A stretch of 64,000 bases of DNA. Source: Liolophura sinensis. Taxonomy: Eukaryota; Mollusca; Polyplacophora; Chitonida; Chitonidae. The notes below the pieces were generated by a model, which saw only the letters and a program-made list of their open reading frames with translations, made no database searches and had not been told where the DNA came from. The DNA is taken from positions 17,429,501 to 17,493,500 of the forward strand of contig NC_088303.1 of NCBI RefSeq assembly GCF_032854445.1. Reading direction: 5' to 3'. Positions 23,401-38,400 of the stretch are shown piece after piece. Each line of letters begins with the position of its first letter. Position 1 is the first letter of the stretch. The position numbers were made by a program, and so were the translations under genes.

Positions 23401-26400
23401 CATATCCAAAAATAGTATTTATAAATGACTGTGTTAAAGGCAGATGTACTGATTTCCACAGGCCTAGAAAAGGCATGTTATCTGCTTTTAATGGGTTAAT
23501 TTAGCTACATTAAAGAAATTTTACTTTAAAATGATCTTTTAAAAGCCCAAATTTAGAAGGGTATCATGATGAGAATTATATCTGAACTCTCATAATGATT
23601 TTCATAGACAGTATTCAGTTATGCTCCTGCATTTTTGTATGTTTTTGTACTGGTTGTTAAAAGTTACTCATGGAATTAGAAATGTATGCTTCACAGACTG
23701 TCCTGCATGCTAGATTTGCAATGTGCAATAGTACGTGTACATGACATACCCATCTATGCATATACATATCAAAAGAGGGATCAAAGCACACCTAATTGTC
23801 CTCAACCATTTCTTTTTTGTAATGTTTGATAACTATAAATAATATTTCAATCTGGAATTATTATGGAATACAACATATTAGGAAAACCAGAAACTCTACA
23901 TCTTAATACCAGAAACTCTACACTCTGTAACATTGCATTGCTGTAACAAGGAGGAGGTGACGTCGGAACAGAAACATGTGTGTGCCTGGAATTCATGAAA
24001 CAACTCACTCCGGACTGATTAAAAGATGATAATATGGAGATGCCTTTGGGTTCATGGATGTGGGCATTTTTTTTTTTCACTCAGTTTGAATCTGTAATGT
24101 GCAACTTGAAAAAAATGAAAAGGTACACATTTACACTTGGATGTGCTACTTAATGAAACCTATATGCATTTGTTCCAGTGCTGCCATTTCTTTTAATTTT
24201 TTTGTTTCACAGTGCAAAAAATATCGGGAGACTCTATTTCATCAATAACGGAGAAGAAACTGGAAGAAATGGGTATACAGTAAGTTACATGTGGATTTGT
24301 CATTTTTGTATTTCAACCTTTTATTTATCGAGTTTTAAATTATTTAAAGGCTACACCACCTTAAAGAGAAACTATACCTTTTTTAGATTTTTAGAGCTGT
24401 ATTATGGAGACTTCATGGAACAGTTTTGATACCATGGTACAAAACGAATGAAACCATTGTTTAACATCACTTAGCAAATACACGTGTATGTCTTTGTATA
24501 ACTGAAGTGTCCTCAAAAACTAACATTTCTGTAGTTTCTATACAGTTTGCCTGATGTAACGTTGAATGAGGCTGATGCGACATCTGGTCATGTATTTACA
24601 GGCAGTATTTCTAAAATGAATAATGAGTGGATTGTGTCATATGACAGCTACATGTTTGGGTGGACTTCTCGTTTCCTTTGTGGCATAATGTCATGTAATT
24701 GTGAAAGTGACAGAAAAATTTCATTTCCATTTGATGCTATCGAACTTGCAATAGTGGTGTAAATACTTTGATACAGTGATAATGTTATAATATAGGAAAA
24801 CAATCCAAATGTTCTTATAATTTAACATTTTTTGAGGAAATGGAGCTTTTTAAGAAATAAGGACTTTATTCTGTTCACTGAATATGAATTGTGATAACTG
24901 CAGTTAAAAGGAAGTTTCAGTTGCTTTTGGAAAAGTTTACGTGGAGTGAACTTCTTCCTGTTTAGGCTTCACTCTTGTTATGAATACTAACATTTCTGTA
25001 TCCAGTTTTCCTTCATTCATTTCCAGCTTTGACGAAGTTTAATTTTTGTCTTGCTCTGTACAGACCAGCTTTTTTGGTTTTGTGAAACCTAACTTTTTGC
25101 CATCAACCATTTACATATACCCCACTTTGATAGCGTGATTGTACAATACTTCCCTTAATGTAATCACACAGTGTGCAAAGAGATGTATGTTTGATCAAAA
25201 TCAGGAAATAAATGAGCAGGAAATAATGAGGGTTGTATACAACATAACGAGATTTTAATGATAACTGCTGATTCACATTGAAATTATATCTGACCTTAAG
25301 AGGAAATGTGTATAAATGCATGCTGGTACAAGGCAAACAAGTGTCCAAGTGGCATATGTACAATTTATGTGCCTGTATATTAGTATTATTATTATTATTG
25401 TTATTATTATTATTGTTATTATGCACCAATGCAGTCGCTGTGAGTTCAAGTCCAGCTCCGGCTGGCTTCCTCTCCGGCCATACGTGAGAAGGTCTGCAGC
25501 AACCTGTGGATGGTCGTGGGTTTCACAAGGGCTCTGCTCGGTTTCCACCCACCTTAATGCTGGCCGCCATCGTATAAGTGAAGTATTCTTGAGTACGCTG
25601 TAAAACAACAGTCAAGTGAATAAATAAATAAATTATTATTATGTTTTTTAGTGGTAACAGGTACATGTGTATGTCAAGAGTAAAAAGGTATTTGCACTGT
25701 GTGGGTGATAAAATATGAATCAAACCTCATAAAACTTTAGTTGTTACAAACAAAGTTGTACAAAAATGATTAGTTTTAAAGAATTCTTCAAGACTGGTTT
25801 CACCAGAACCAGGAATATAAATACTATTAAAATTGATGAAGGACTTTCCCTTTTGTTTTTAAGTGACATGCACACAAAGTGGAAGACCCTTGCAGCTTTG
25901 GAAGAACTTGAGCCATGTCCTGCACTTTCGCCTTGCAAAGATTCTACATTATGTAAAGTAAGGAAATCATGGCTTGGAGGTGGTGTACATACCTTATTTA
26001 ATTGACGCGAGTCTGATTAAAATCAGATCATATGTATATAGATCGTACAATCTGACGCACTTTCTATGCCCGGCAGGGATGTGTCTTTCAGCCAATCACA
26101 GACACGCTGCTCGAAACAAGGCAGCTGTCATGGATAGAGCCCAAGCTGGGATTAACTTACAGAAGGTCACGAGTCATGCAAGATCAAGCCGCAAAGCACA
26201 TCATATCATTTTATTGTTGTTGTTGTACTCCCATCGGCCAGTTACTTCACTATGACGAACTTAAATCAGCAGAACAAAGACTCCTTTGAAGAAAAGCGAT
26301 AGTATGTTAAAGTTTTCTGTGGCGAGTACACCCTGTTGCCGAGCCAACCTACTTTCACTGCAGGGAAATGGGAATTCCCCTGTTTTCCGACAGCTATCGA

Positions 26401-29400
26401 CTGTTCCCAGGGAAAACAAGCTTTTTTGTTTACGTCTCCTAAGTTCACCGCAGGTCACTGAAATTGCAGGGGATAGAAAGTGTGTCAGATCGTTGCTGGC
26501 AAAGCCATATACAAGAACGAACCGATTTTAATCAGATTGTAGTTTAACCCTTCCTGTGTCATTCTTATATGCCTGTGGTACATGGATTGTTAAAGACACA
26601 TTGTATTAGTGTTTAAGTTTTAAAGTGGGTGAAATTTGACAGTTTTTCATATTGCTGCATGTTCTATGAATTCATTTTGTGACCTCACAGATAAAGTAAA
26701 AAAAATGCTTCCCTGCATATTAAAGTATTTCCACAATTTTTGTTGGCCATTTTCCGTGCAGTAACTGCTTCAGATATTGTCCAATTTTGATAAAGTTTGT
26801 AAACCGTCTTTCTCTCTTCCCTAAGTTCGCAAATTTAGCATGAGATACACACTTTCTGAATTAGCTTTTGTTTTTGATTAGCTATCCAAACATATTTTGC
26901 CATTTGAGTTATTTTATAGCGGAATATCAGACAAATGTTTCGTGCTGTTGACATTGTGGTTTCAAAACTAACTGAACCTCTATTTCACATGTTACGACAC
27001 TGATACATGAAAGGTACCAGCTACATGTATTATTATATGAAATAACATGTAAGTAGCTGGGAAGTAAGAGACCATTGATGTCGAGTGCTGGAGTCGATAT
27101 GTTTAATTGACATAAATTTAGAAGTTGATGGGTAATTTTTAATTTGTTATACATTTGCTAGTATTGGCATCAAATTGTTATATGTATTAAATAAGATGTT
27201 GTTATCCGTAAGCAGTTGCCTTGTTCGAGCACAGAAAAGCGCCTTTCTGCAACACACCAGCATACACACTTTCATATCTCTGTTACCTTAATTCCTCAAC
27301 CTTGTTGCATATGAAAGAGCAACTTTTAGTGCATTTCATGCACATTTTTCATATGATTTTGGAGACAAAACTACATTAGTTGGATTGGCCAGATTCAGGG
27401 CTTCACAAAAATGTAATTTTCTCAGTCAACACAACATAATGCCTTCAGAAAATGATTGAATAAACACCTTGCAAACTTGGGAAAGGGCTAAAGAATTACA
27501 GTAATCTTGATTGTAGGTGTTCAACGACCCGATACATGGCCACATTGAACTCCACGCACTGTGTGTCAAGGTTATTGATACGCCACAGTTCCAGCGCTTA
27601 CGCTATATCAAGCAGCTTGGGGGATGTTACCTGGTGTTTCCAGGGGCATCACACAATAGATTTGAGCACAGCATTGGGTAAGGCCTTTAGTTGATCCACT
27701 TCAATCTTATGTAATAATAAAACCTTTATTCATTGAAGGTAACAGTCATTATGCACAAAACTATTTTTCTCCAAGGCCTTCACTAACAAAAACAAAACAG
27801 TTACAGTCACAAAAGCAAAATATGACTGCTGCCCCGCAACTGTCCCAACCAGCAGGTGAGGTCGGGTAGTGGGAGATGACCAATACTGACCCCCTCCTGC
27901 CCACCTACTGGCTGGAACCCCTGACTCACATGCACAAAGCACAAACCAGGTGAGGCCTCATTCCCATCCCCTGTTTGGTGTGTAAGAGTGTTGTGGAGAC
28001 TTGGCCTTAATAAAGTTTGATTAACATGATTGTGTGCAATTCCCACTGGGTCTGCTGAATCCGGGGGATGGATAAAGGCCCGCAGACAAAATCACTGACA
28101 GACAAAAACCCCGGTAGACAAAATCCCCGGCAGACAAAATCTCTGGCAGACAAAATCCCCGGCAGACAAAATTTGATCAGTATCAAGGGCATTTGGAAAA
28201 GGAAATAAGTTGTTTGCTTCTTTGAGAAAACTTGTAACATTCTCCCTGAAGTGATGTTTCAGATTTCAATAGGTTTGTAATCAGTAGAACCTCTTCTTAC
28301 TCATGCAGTCTCCATGTATTCTAACAGTTTTTGACAACATCTGAAAGAAATTGTGTCAGTTGTTCCTATCCCAGAAATATGATTTACATGCTATAGCTTA
28401 ACACCTCTAAAGAAAATGGTTGATTCCAAATACTTATAGCAGTGCCTATTTCAGAGTGTAGATGTTCAAAAACATGCAGCCAAGATTTATTTTTTCAGAT
28501 TTTGGGGATTAATACATAAATTTTAATTCATGCAATTAATATAGAATCTTCTGATTTAAAGTAAAAGAAAGTTAAAATATGAAGTTAGGTTCAGCAGTCA
28601 GACAACTGGAAACTATGCGTAAAAATATGTTCCTTTATTTTTTTCAGATTTTTTTTTGAAAGTGGTGAAAGGCATACAAATATTTGAAAACTGTGGTGGG
28701 CTTTAAAAGCCACACTGACAGTAAATAGGAACTCTGACATCACATCACCTTTTTGCTGATGTTCACCAGAAAGCAGAAGGAAGAAATTTTAGGAAGCATT
28801 ATTTCAGTAATCTTTCACTGACAGGTAAAGCAAGTTATTCCAGTATTTAAGCGTCGTGGTTAGAGTTGAAAAAACTCCCTGTGATATCACCTGTGATTCC
28901 TAACCTGTGATAGTATGGTCCATAAAGCCCATGTTTGAATTCAAATGTTTGAGTGCCTTTAACTCTTTTCACAAAAATTTAAATGAAAGTATATTTATGT
29001 ATAGTTTTATGTGATCTGTTTAGTGATGTCTGCTTTGAGTTTTAGCATTAAGATCAGATTCAGTTGATTTGTCCTATGCATCCGTGTAGCGCATATGGAT
29101 CAGAAACAAATACACAGTAACTGCACTAACATAAAAATAAATTATTATTTTTTTATTCGTTTTAAGAGTATTCAAAAATAATATTTTTCTGTGAACTATA
29201 ATGTGATTTGGTTCAAATTTCTAAATAATCAAAATTTTTAAACACATCTGTTATAATGAACACATAAAATGCCTGTAAACCGACTCAAAGTGCATATCTT
29301 ACAGCAAGGTGATACTGTGATTCGTATAGTGGTACTACCTAGAAAAGACTTACATTTGCTTGACAGAAAGCATTCGATAATAATGTTAAAGGTATCTGAG

Positions 29401-32400
29401 ATTGTTTTGAAAACATACGTTTACAGCGCTTGCGAGAGGAAAGTTGTTGAACCCGAGTGAAAGACTGGGGTAGGCATTGATGATAAATTTTTTGATGGAA
29501 AACACTATATTAATTGCCGTCAACAAATATTTGACATCATGTTTGTTAGACTGTCACATATGTTTTGTCGGTTAATTAAGACAATGAGGCTTTGGTTCGC
29601 AAGGGTTTTTGTCTGCCGGGGTTTCATCCGTGGGCTTTTGTCCTGGATTCAGTGTAGTATGTCAGGTACCTGACAAAGTGTGGTGGATTTCTCCTGAATC
29701 ACATATCCTGCATGTCCGTATTCATGTGGTTGACCAAACACCTGTCCACCTATCCAAGTGGATGGGTGAAAAAGGAAATAAGTGCTGTTTGGACCCGTTC
29801 TTTTCAGCTCTTTTAATGAGAGGGATAAGGAAAAATGAAATCTAGACCTTGCTCAGTCTGAATGATCTCAGAAAGGGCTGTTACAGTTTCACTTTCTCCC
29901 ATGAACTTTTGCAGTACATACCTTTTATCGTCATCAAGACCAATGAAGTCTCTTGTATATGTATGAGGAGGGGGTGAGGGGGTGGAAGGCTTTTGGTACA
30001 AAAAATGTGTTGGTGTTGATTATTATAACACCTGTATTATTTTTGTTTGTTTGTCACAGTACGTGTTATCTGGCAGGTGAAATGACAAGGGCTCTAAAGA
30101 TGAAACAACCAGAGTTGAAGATTACAGAGGAGGACATTCTCTGTGTGCAGTTAGCCGGGCTCTGTCATGATCTAGGTAGAAATCAGAGGACATTTCTTCA
30201 AAGTTAATTGCTGACTCTTGTAGAAGGCTTAGTTGATGGTCAGGGCAGGTACATAGTTGTAAACCCCTGCTGTGTGTCTATGCTGCACAGTGACAAGTTA
30301 TAAACCCCTGCTGTATGTGTGTGCTGCAAAGTGACAAGTTGTAGACCCCTGCTGTATATCTGTACTGCAACGTAACAGTTGTAGACCCCTGCTGTATATC
30401 TGTACTGCAAAGTGACAAGTTGTAAACCAGTGTTGTATGTCTGTTTTGCAAAGTGACAAGTTGTAGACCCCTGCTGTATGTCTGTACTGCAATGTGACAA
30501 GTTGTAGACCCCTGCTGTATGTCTGTTTTGCAAAGTGACAAGTTGTAGACCCCTGCTGTACGTCTGTACTGCAATGTGACAAGTTGTAGACCTCTGCTGT
30601 ATGTCTGTTTTGCAATGTGACAAGTTGTAGACCCCTGCTGTATGTCTGTGCTGCAATGTGACAAGTTGTAGACCTCTGCTGTATGTCTGTTTTGCAATGT
30701 GACAAGTTGTAGACCCCTGCTGTATATCTGTACTGCAAAGTGACAAGTTGTAGACCCCTGCTGTATGTGTGTGCTGCAATGTGACAAGTTGTAAACCCCT
30801 GCTGTATGTCTGTGCTGCAATGTGACAAGTTGTAGACCTCTGCTGTATGTCTGTTTTGCAATGTGACAAGTTGTAGACCCCTGCTGTATGTCTGTACTGC
30901 AAAGTGACAAGTTTTAGACCTCTGCTGTATGTGTGTTTTGCAATGTGACAAGTTGTAGACCCCTGCTGTATGTCTGTACTGCAAAGTGACAAGTTGTAGA
31001 CCTCTGCTGTATGTCTGTTTTGCAATGTGACAAGTTGTAGACCCCTGCTGTATGTCTGTGCTGCAAAGTGACAAGTTTTAGACCTCTGCTGTATGTGTGT
31101 TTTGCAATGTGACAAGTTTTAGACCCCTGCTGTATGTCTGTACTGCAAAGTGACAAGTTTTAGACCTCAGCTGTATGTGTGTTTTGCAATGTGACAAGTT
31201 GTAGACCCCTGCTGTATGTCTGTACTGCAATGTGACAAGTTGTAGACCCCTGCTGTATTTCTGTACTGCAAAGTGACAAGTTTTAGACCTCTGTTGTATA
31301 TCTGCACTGCAGTATGAGTTGGAGGTTTGCACCTTGTCTGTCTCTCGGCCAGTCTGTCCATCCATCAGACATTTTTTTTGAAAACGGTCTAGCTTGTTAA
31401 GTGGAATTTTGATACATGGCTTTTTCACCAAAAGTTACAGATTAAGTTTAACTTTTAGATGGCACTGTGGTCTTTTTTGTCCAAATAATTTTCCTGACTT
31501 TTTTCTTATAACAGTTTATTCTGTTGAATTGAAACTTTGTACATTGCTTGGCCATAACACATATGTGACCCCCATATCCCATTTGGATTATAAAATTGTC
31601 ATGTTTGTCCAATCAGTTTTCCAGCCTTTTCAGATGGTTCAGCATCATTTGAATTGGAACTTGATACATGGCTTCACCATGCAAAGCTGTACAGGCCAAG
31701 TTCTAAATCCCTGCTGTTTGTTTGCACTGCAAGGTGACAACTTGCAGACCAGTGCTGTATACATTTAGCTGATCTCTGCATTAGGATGGTAAACTGGTTA
31801 TTTATTTTGTCTTCACAGGTCATGGGCCATTTTCTCATTTGTTTGATCAGTGCTTCATACCAGCAGTTGATCCAGAAAGTCCTTGGGAAGTAAGAATGTT
31901 GCTTTAGTTTTCTTTCTTTTTCTATGAGCCGTCTGCATATATTCACCTAGGGGTATTCTTATTGTGGTGCGCATCAGTCCGTCCTGCCATCTTTCCTTGT
32001 AAATATACTGTCTTTGAACATTTTATACCCATGTTTAAAAGACTTATGGTAAATGACCAGTGTTGATCATTTTAATGGACTTTGATAGTTTAGTTGATCA
32101 TACGAAGGTGTCGTAAAGCTTTTTTTGAAGCTTTGAGTGAAATTCTGCAGGGGAAAAAAAGGCTCTATTATGACATTTATTTGTTTCTGAAAAGTGCACC
32201 TTTTTGGATGAAATTTTGGTTTCTTCATATACACAGTGACATTATAGCTTGAGAAGAACCCTACTCATTTTTTGTGGGCTTCGCCAAATTTTTGAAGGTT
32301 ACTGGGGTAATTTGTGTCATATTTTGTGACAGGCTTATACATATACTACCTCTTAAAGTATCTTTTAAGGCCGAAGCAATTTTTATCAACTTTTACCATG

Positions 32401-35400
32401 TGTCCACTTTGTCCACCACACATCCGCTTTGTCTACCATGCATCCACTTTGTCATGTAGGAGACTTTCAGAAGCATGTGAAGACTTTAAAATGATACTTT
32501 TGATGCCAGTACGTAAGTTTTTCTGATAAGACACTAATCAGACCTCACCATAAACTTGTAAGTGGCCCTATAAGGTGGATGAATCAATCAGAATCAAGGA
32601 ACATGTGTCCTTGATAAAAAGGTAAGCTTTAGATGAAACACAGTACTTCCTATTTATCCCTGCCCATAAGCTGGCCATTGTCACAAGTGTAAAAGAGAAT
32701 TATATTACATAGTGCTTGCCTATGGTCTGAAGTAATGCATGACAAAAATGTGTCACCCTATGTCATATGACAAGGCGGCCATATTGGATTTATATGAAAA
32801 CTCTTTAAGAATCTTCTTCTCCAGAACCACCAAACCGATTGACTTGGACACATGTGACTCCAGTTGGGTGGTGATCAAAACTTCTTAATATAAATGCATT
32901 CCATATGTAAATTAGGCTTGGGCTGGCCAATGAAAATATTGTAAAATTAGGTCAACTGTAAAAACTGCTCATTTGGACCAAACAAAAATAATTCTGAGAC
33001 CTACTTCACCTCAAGATTATGAATTTCAAAGAATTATTCGTGTCCAAGTTGTGGTTTTCATATCATCGCCAAACAACTTTTCAAAATTTAACGTTCAGGC
33101 TTTGTGTAAGACTGCATAATATTTACACAAATTTTGTTACTGCTAAAAGTGGTTGTAAATTCCACTGGATTTTAATGAAACTTGTTTTAATATAGGTATG
33201 CTTAGTGTCAGGAAAATAGGAAGCAAAGTTGGTCTTGTGGATTTGTGGCCATTTTGGATTTCGTGAAATCTCTTAGTCTTTTTCTCAGCCAATAATGGAC
33301 CCATTGTTGTATAATTTAATTTTATATTTTTGTAGACTAATCCTAGGTATATAAAGTTGAGATAGGCATCAACTTTCATTTATATTTTTTCAAGCTCGCC
33401 ATAGGTAGAAAATATGACGTCGCAAAAAGTTTTGAATTTTGATAGGACTTTGAGGTATTTCAGGCTGCTGATTTTCAGTCTGCTCTTTGTTTTTGCCTTT
33501 GTTGTGTAGTTTTCATGAAATCAGAAACAAAAGTTTTCACAAAACTGTTTGAAAGTCTCATGAACTTAACATGGGGCCTCTATGCAAGACTGCATGAAAC
33601 TAATTAATGCAGTTTACCATGCGAACAGGCATCAAGCTTGCAATAGTGTATTTTTCTGTCTTTTGTTCTCAGCTATGAGCAGATCAAAGCCACAGTATCT
33701 CTATTCTGGTGTCAGTATTAAGTAAGTGTTACCTGAAAATCTAGGGTTCAATTCCAGTATATTCCTTTTCTTTATTGTCGTGTTTTTTTCCTTTTTACCA
33801 TAGTTATCAAAGTTGTAATCTCCTTATCCAACTTATGTTTTCAGCACGAGAAGGCATCAGTAGCCATGTTCCAGTATCTCTTGGACGATAATGGTTTGAA
33901 GGAGGTGTTCAATGTGTATGGATTGTTTGACAGAGACATTGAGTTCATTAAAGAACTAATCAATGGACTCCCAAAACAGAAGGAAGGCGAAAAAGTAATT
34001 AATTGTACATGTACCACTTTTCAGATAAATTCAGGTTAATAATATTTATGTTGATTAAATTAGAGTTGATTAGCACACTAGCACAGTGTAATGACCCAGG
34101 AGTGTCTCACCAATGCAGTCGTTGTGAGTTCAAGAATATTTCACTTATACAGCAGCCAGTGTTGTGGTGGGTGGAAACCGGGCAGAGCCTGGGGGAAACC
34201 CACAACCATCCGCAGGTTGCTGGCATAAATTAAATTAGAGGTATCCATTTAAACTGAAAGTATTCTGAATGATATTTCCCCATTAGCAATTAGGTGTGTA
34301 ATATATTTGAAGATAAAACTTAAAATAAAAGAAAATCATTGTTTGTGTAGTTCGATGACATGCAGTATGTTTATTTTTGCTCTCTAGGACTGGCCCTGCC
34401 TGGGAAGAGGACGCAAGAAGAGCTTTTTATATGAGGTATTTTAAATAAATGTCATTACTTTTGTTGCTTAAACATACATTGTCCAGTCGGATACCATCCT
34501 ACATGTCAAACAATCCTCAAATTTACCATACATATAATTAAACTGTCGGAGCAAGTCACTATACTTGGGGCCTTGGTGACAATAAGCCGACAGTAAAGGT
34601 TGTTAAGTCTATCATTAGTGGAAGACCATTTGGCTTTCTGTGTAAAGATGGCCAATAAACTGCCAAAGATTGTGGAATCATTCCAGACATTTTGGTTTTC
34701 TCCACCCATAAAACTGATAGCTATGGTAAAAGTGAAGCAATGATCAAATTAACAAAATAAAGAAGGTAAAGGATGCTATTGACCTCAATACCTCAAAGAC
34801 AAGTATATTTCAGGCATAATATCTTGAAGGCATTGGTTTCATTTATCTCTTATTGATCATAAAGAAGAAAGAAGAAATACTAGCGTTAAGACCTCACATA
34901 AAACAGATGATAAAAATTAATCTACATGATGAGTGTGTGTTAAGAGTAAATAAACAACAGTTTATTTTGCGTGGTTTGCTTTTGTGACAGATTGTGGCAA
35001 ACAAGCGCAATGGAATTGATGTGGACAAATGGGACTATTTTGCTCGAGACTGTCATAATTTGGGAATTCGCAATAGTTTTGACCATGATAGGTTCATCAA
35101 GTTTGCACGCGTCATAGATGTTAATGGACTGCAGATATGCTCAAAAGATAAGGTGAGAAAGTCGTTTTGACTTGTCTGACACTTGTTTAATAGGTGGCTG
35201 ATATTTTTGTTCTTGAGCTGGCAATAGTGTTTGAAATGAAAACTTTATCACCTGAGTGTACCATTGCTGTGTACAAATCTGTCAATTGTTCACATCTCCA
35301 GTTGGATTTTTCTAATAAGTTCAGTAGTCATGTTCAGTTGTTGTGGCTGTGTTTTTAGCTGTATTTCTAAAACTCTGTATGCATTCTTATATGAAACCTA

Positions 35401-38400
35401 CATTTTGTGGTCTTGCCCCAGTATTCGTTCTGTCATCTGTATGCATCTGTTGGTAATGTTATGTTACTGAACCCACCAGTTTGATTGTTTTTATTATATA
35501 TGTGCTTTTGCCACACACAGGAGGCAGGCAACTTGTATGAGATGTTTCATACTCGTAAAGCACTGCATGAGAGGGCATATCAGCACCCTGTGAATAAAGT
35601 GGTAGAGTCCATGTAAGTGTTTTATTACAATTTTGATTCAAAGCCATTTGAAGTTTTAAATAAATAAATCCTGTGGCTGAAACTTAAGTATGTTTACTCC
35701 ATAGTGGGGAGGTTTTGAAAGAAACTTTTATTAAATTGGAAATTTCTTAAATAAAATTTGGGTACGTTACTTAATAAATGTATTAGGAGATTAACAATAT
35801 ATATAATTTAATAATATAACGGTGCATTCCTGGGCAGTGTGTTCTGTATACCAATGCCCCTGTTAGTAGATGTAGACCAGTCAGGTTTGTTGTCTGGTGT
35901 CAGAAGTGGGAGGCAGGTGTGCATCCCTGGGCTGAGTGTTCTGTATATCAGTACCCCTGTTAGGAGATGTAGACCAATCAGATTTGTTGTTTGGTGTCAG
36001 AAGTGGGATGTGGCTGTGCATCCCTGGGCTTTGTGTTCTGTATATCAGTACCCCTGTTAGGAGATGTAGACCAATCAGATTTGTTGTTTGGTGTCAGAAG
36101 TGGGATGTGGCTGTGCATCCCTGGGCTGAGTGTTCTGTATATCAGTACCCCTGTTAGGAGATGTAGACCAATCAGATTTGTTGTTTGGTGTCAGAAGTGG
36201 GATGTGGCTATGCACCCCTGGGCTGAGTGTTCTGTATATCAGTACCCCTGTTAGGAGATGTAGACCAATCAGATTTGTTGTTTGGTGTCAGAAGTGGGAT
36301 GTGGCTGTGCACCCCTGGGCTGAGTGTTCTGTATATCAGTACCCCTGTTAGGAGATGTAGACCAATCAGATTTGTTGTTTGGTGTCAGAAGTGGGATGTG
36401 GCTGTGCACCCCTGGGCTGACTGTTCTGTATACCAGTACCACTATTAGGAAATGTAGATATGTCAGACTTGTTGTCTGGTGCAGAAGTGGGCCCAGAGCT
36501 GTGTTTACCAGTATCTTTCGTTGGAGAAATAGACATACAAGGTGTGTAATTTGCTACTATGTATGCATTTACACAAACAGAATGAAACACTGACTGAGGT
36601 GTATTGACAAGATGCAGTACTTCATTGGTTAGTTGTGACTATTTGCCAGCTATCACACTGCCATTGCTGTTCTAGTTTCACTCTCTCTGCCCCTCTTTAA
36701 TTATATTGCTACTTCGGGTGAGAAGTTGTGGATTAGTGCAGGTCAACAGTGGAAGACTGCATAGTTGACAAGTAGCACATTTTTCATTTTGTTACTATAT
36801 GTTGTACTGGTCTTAAGGAGCATCTTTTTTTTTTTTCACAGGATTACTGAGGCACTGGTATTGGCAAATGATCACATAAAGTTTCGTGGTGAAAATGGGT
36901 AAAAAATCGTTTAACATCTTCTTCCAAACATAACTCAGGATCTTACCAACCATCCCTGTCAGTGTCATCATACTCTTACATGTCAACGAAGGAGTCATTT
37001 TTTTTTTCACTGTGCCTTTTGCTTCACATTCAAATTGAGGTAGAGAGATATGTTGAAGGTCCAATGAAAGGCCACAATCCTCCTTAAGAACAGTTGTTGT
37101 GACGTTACCATGCTTAAGGATTGTAGTTTACAGTCTGGCTAATGTACATTCCAAGTAGCAGTTTAACACAGTTATCATCGTAATCATGGTTTTTGTAGTT
37201 TGGAAAGCTAGCAGATAATAAGCTAGAGCAGGGTCACAAAAATACATAGAATTTGTTTCTAAACAAAGAAGAAACAAAAGTCCCATGAAAGTCCAGACAA
37301 ATTCTTGACACTTTTTGTCCTCCATCAAAGCAGAAAAAAAAGGACTGGTTTACTTCTCACAGCAACAAAATCTACAAGTATTTTAAAGCGTGTAAAGATG
37401 ACTCGGAACAGTATAGATAGATATTCAAAATAAAGTTTTTCAATTCAAATTTGTTGTTTTTTTGTCAGCATAATACTACCATTAATTAGTACAGATGATG
37501 TGAACAACAAAGATACCATACTGCTTCAGTTTGAATTATTCAGATGTGGCAAGCAGGTTTAATACTATATCTCTGTTCAAAATTTAAGTGACAATATTCT
37601 GTTCTAGGGACAAAACCACACTTATTTCTCTTTTTTTTTTTTGTTTACACGTAAGCTACATGCATTGTTAAGAGGCGTACCAACAAATTCCAGTATTTTT
37701 GTGAAAAAAATCAGACTAATTTCTTTAGCAGTCTTAAAGTATATTTAATTTTTACAAAAAGTGTCTTGATACAACATTGAGTGACAGTCAGTAGATTTCA
37801 TTGATGACAAATCTGTGTGATATCAATTGTACAAATTTGAACTATAACTAGGTGAACACCTGGAAAGTTCAATCAGCATATCTTAAATCGGGTAACCATT
37901 TTGTTTTCAGGGAATTGAAAAAAATGTCAGAGGCTGTGGACGACATGGTAGCATTCAGCAAAATGACAGATTCCGTTTTCGAACAAATCAGGATAAGTGA
38001 AGATCCCAAGCTGAAAAAAGCCCAAGAGATAGTGAGAAAGATCCAAACAAGACAATTATACACATGTGTTGGGCAGTCTTGGCCAAAGCCAAACTTTGAG
38101 GTTAAAAGGGTGAGTCCGCAAATTAAGGTTCCATTTGATTTGTTTTGATTTGATCCCAGTTGATATTTAAACTACATATTTCACTGCTCATGATGGCAGA
38201 ATAATATGTTGAAATATCGAGTCAAAATGAAGCTTTCATTTTTCAGAGTTATGCTACATATGTATTACGTGAAACTTATCACTGGATTTACTAGATTTTG
38301 ATCTTAGCTTTACGTTTGGGATATAATGCCAGCTTTGGATACCAACGCATTAGTGGTTTGGTGCTTGTTAGTAATAGGCAGAAGTCTTAACATTTTGTAT

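Noticed and set aside
25103-25608. Frames with poly-Asn or poly-Ile/Leu
   Set aside because: They come from the (ATT)n microsatellite and adjacent SINE.
30240-31156. Minus-strand frames of 80-291 codons ([13 protein letters not shown]-type repeats)
   Set aside because: They are the translation of the 41-bp minisatellite, equally open in all three frames.
35839-36593. Seven overlapping 73-89-codon + frames
   Set aside because: Each starts one 97-bp unit later; they are tandem-repeat artefacts within a SAMHD1 intron.
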